A stretch of 64,000 nucleotides of DNA from Dryomyza anilis (taxonomy: Eukaryota > Arthropoda > Insecta > Diptera > Dryomyzidae): NCBI GenBank assembly GCA_951804985.1, contig OX638132.1:43314791-43378790 (forward strand), read 5' to 3'. A program made the translations under genes and the position numbers. Shown here one piece after another: positions 61,799 through 64,000 of this stretch. Under the pieces are notes generated by a model. That model had not been told where the DNA came from and did no database searches. It saw only the letters and a list, made by a program, of their open reading frames with translations. The stretch's first letter is position 1. The number at the start of each line of letters is the position of its first letter.

Positions 61799-64000
61799 TA
61801 AATCATTATAAACGGCGGAACGGTTCTTGAGAAATCGCGTCTCAAATTTTAAATGCTCATAACTCCGTAAATACGCGTCGTATGAATCATTATAATCGGC
61901 GCATGTGGTTATTGAGAAAACACGTCTCAAACATAAAATGCTTATAACTGCGTAAATACAAGTCGTAGAGGCCCCAAAGTTTGTACATTTTATAATCTAT
62001 TTTTGCCCTTTTAATTCTAATATAAATCATTATATACGGCGGAACGGTTCTTGAGAAATCACGCCTCAAACTATAAATGCTCATAACTCCGTAAACACGA
62101 GTCGTAGAGGCCTTAAATTTGGCACTTTTTATAATTTATTTTTGCCCTTTTATTTATACTTTTTATAATTATTATAATTTTAATATAACTTATTATAATC
62201 GGAGCAAAATAACTTAAAAAATCACATCTCTAAATTAAAATGCTCATAACTCAAAGTTGGCGCATTTTATAATTTATTTTTGCTCTTTTAATTATACTTT
62301 TTATAATTATTATAATTTTAATATAACTTATTATAATCGGAGCAAGTTTACTTAAAAAATCACATCTTAAACTTAAAATGCTCATAATTACTTTAATATG
62401 AGTCGTAGAAGCCTTAAAGTTGACACATTTTGTAATCTATTTTTGCCCTTGTAATTCCAATAAAAATCATTACTCGGCTCAAGGGTGCTTGAGAAATAAC
62501 GTCTCAAATTTAAAATGCTCATAACTCCGTTAATACGAGTTATAGAGGCCTCAAAGTTTGCACATTTTGTAATCTATTCTTGCCCTTTTAATTCTAATAT
62601 AAATCATTATGAAGGGCGGAACGGTTCATGAGAAATCACGTCTCAAACTATAAATGCTCATAACTCCGTTAATACGAGTCGTACAGGCCTTAAATTTGGC
62701 ACATTTTAGAATTTATTTTTGCCCTTTTAATTATATTTTTTATAATTATTATAATTTTAATCATAACTCCGTTAATACTAATACGAGTTATAGAGGCCTC
62801 AAAGTTTGCAAATTTTGTAATCTATTCTTGACCTTTTAATTCTAATATAAATCATTATATAGGGCGGAACGGTTCTTGACAAATCACGTCTCAAACTTAA
62901 AATGCTCATAACTCCGTAAATACGCGACGTAGAGGCCTCAAAGTTGGCACATTTTATAATTTATTTTTGCCCTTTTAATTATACTTTTTATAATTATTAT
63001 AATTAATATAATTTTAATATAACTTAATATAATCGGCGCAAGATTACTTAAAAAATCACATCTCAATATTAAAATGCTCATAATTCCTTAAATATGAGTC
63101 GTAAAGGTCTCAAAGTTGGCACATTTTGTAATCTATTCTTGCACTTTTAATTCCAATATAACTTATTATAATCGGCGCAAGGGTTCTTGAGAAATCACGT
63201 CTCAAACTTTAAATGCTCATAACTCCGTAAATACGAGTCGTAGAGGCCTCAAAGTTGGCACATTTTATAATTTATTTTTGCCCTTTTAATTATACTTTTT
63301 AAAATTATTATAATTATAATAATTTTAATATAACTTATTATAATCGGAGCAAGTTTACTTAAAAAAATCACATCTCAAAATTAAAACGCTCATATTTACT
63401 TAAAAATGAGTCGTAGAGGCCTCAAAGTTGGCACATTTTGTAATCTATTTTTGCCCTTTTAATTCCTATATAAATCATTATAATCGGCGCATGTGGTTAT
63501 TGAGAAAACACGACTCAAACATAAAATGCTAATATCTGCGTAAATACAAGTCGTAGAGGCCCCAAAGTTTGTACATTTTATAATCTATTTGTGCCCTTTT
63601 AATTCTAATATTACTCATTATAATCGGCGCAAGGGTGCTTGAGAAATCACGTCTCAAATTTAAAATGTTCATAACTCCGGTAATACGAGTTATAGAGGCC
63701 TCAAAGTTTGCACATTTTGTATTCTATTTTTGCCCTTTTAACTCCAATATAAATCATTATTCGGCGCAAGGGTTCTTGAAAATCACGACTCAAATTTAAA
63801 ATGCTCATAACTCCGTAAATACACGTCGCAGAGGCATCAAAGTTGGTACATTTTATAATCTATTTTTGCCCTTTTCATTCTAATATAACTCATTATAATC
63901 GGCGCAAGGGTTCTTGAGAAGTCACGTCTCAAATTTAAAATGCTCATAACTCCGTAAATACGCGTCGTAGAGACCTCAAAATTGGCACATTTTGTAATCC
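61799..64000 (+). repeat. Satellite array, right edge
   Basis: Monomers of all classes run off the window end. Landmarks are a truncated join near 62758-62790 (TTTTAATCATAACTCCG and TTAATACTAATACGAG), class B with AATTAATATAATTTTAATAT near 63000 (as at 56330), and a 172-bp-type class B near 63290-63330. No gene is visible. Confidence 0.93.

Noticed and set aside
1836..62084. Minus-strand open frames of 60-88 codons as genes
   Set aside because: They recur with the satellite, cross monomer boundaries, have no conserved domain, and their sequence follows monomer variants. The 139-bp period is not a multiple of three.
1..64000. CRISPR array
   Set aside because: Repeats are contiguous related monomers of 134-172 bp without unique spacers between short identical repeats.
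1..64000. CENP-B box in the monomer
   Set aside because: Words like CTTCGTAAATACGAGT resemble it superficially, but the required A and CGGG positions of nTTCGnnnnAnnCGGGn are not met.
1..64000. Heat-shock element TTCTTGAGAA in each monomer
   Set aside because: The TTC and GAA half sites are four bases apart instead of two, so the unit spacing of a heat-shock element is not satisfied.
1..64000. Hammerhead ribozyme in the satellite
   Set aside because: I looked for CTGATGA with a downstream CGAAAC-type core in register and did not find it in the monomer classes on the plus strand.
1..64000. Telomeric repeats
   Set aside because: No TTAGG or TTAGGG tandem runs were seen.

Overview
This window is essentially one continuous block of AT-rich satellite DNA from a eukaryotic chromosome. 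I found no intact gene, tRNA, rRNA or CRISPR array. Tandem monomers run in from the left edge and out of the right edge, so the array is larger than the window. The basic monomer is about 139 bp and carries recurring words such as GTTGGCACATTTT, TTGCCCTTTTAATT, TTCTTGAGAAATCACGTC, AAATGCTCATAACTCC and GTAGAGGCCTC. At least two other classes are interspersed: an AT-expanded form of about 163-172 bp and a form of about 134 bp with a 20-bp internal duplication and a deleted segment. The two foreign sequences, a hAT transposon remnant and a non-LTR retrotransposon 3' end, point to an animal genome, possibly an arthropod. The organism cannot be named from this sequence. A pericentromeric or other heterochromatic location is likely but is inference.

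Layout. 1-2701: satellite in the forward orientation. 2702-2931: about 1.6 monomers in the opposite orientation. 2932-3745: a hAT-like DNA transposon with short terminal inverted repeats, clustered TGGGA/TCCCA subterminal motifs and a broken transposase C-terminus on the minus strand. 3746-11531: mixed satellite with large duplicated blocks and a perfect 17-bp hairpin at 10009-10049. 11532-19400: satellite carrying three copies of a LINE-derived insert, with a 439-bp trimer tandem and a nearly or fully identical 1,914-bp tandem duplication. 19400-32761: LINE-free satellite with (TTA)n expansions and a higher-order repeat of about 2.76 kb. 32762-about 57500: higher-order repeats of about 3.1-3.5 kb (sub-units about 1.5-1.8 kb), carrying nine more LINE inserts. 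57500-64000: mixed satellite with a 2,023-bp-spaced duplication and the thirteenth LINE insert.

How it fits together. All 13 LINE inserts sit at the same monomer position with the same junctions. The simplest reading is one retrotransposition event, captured by the satellite and then amplified by unequal exchange. Diagnostic changes (a 4-bp CCCA loss and substitutions in the residual reading frame) sort the copies into lineages. The hAT element sits exactly where satellite polarity flips and has no matching target-site duplication, suggesting a rearrangement at the transposon ends. Open frames of 60-88 codons, nearly all on the minus strand, are by-products of the repeats: a 139-bp monomer cannot hold one frame.
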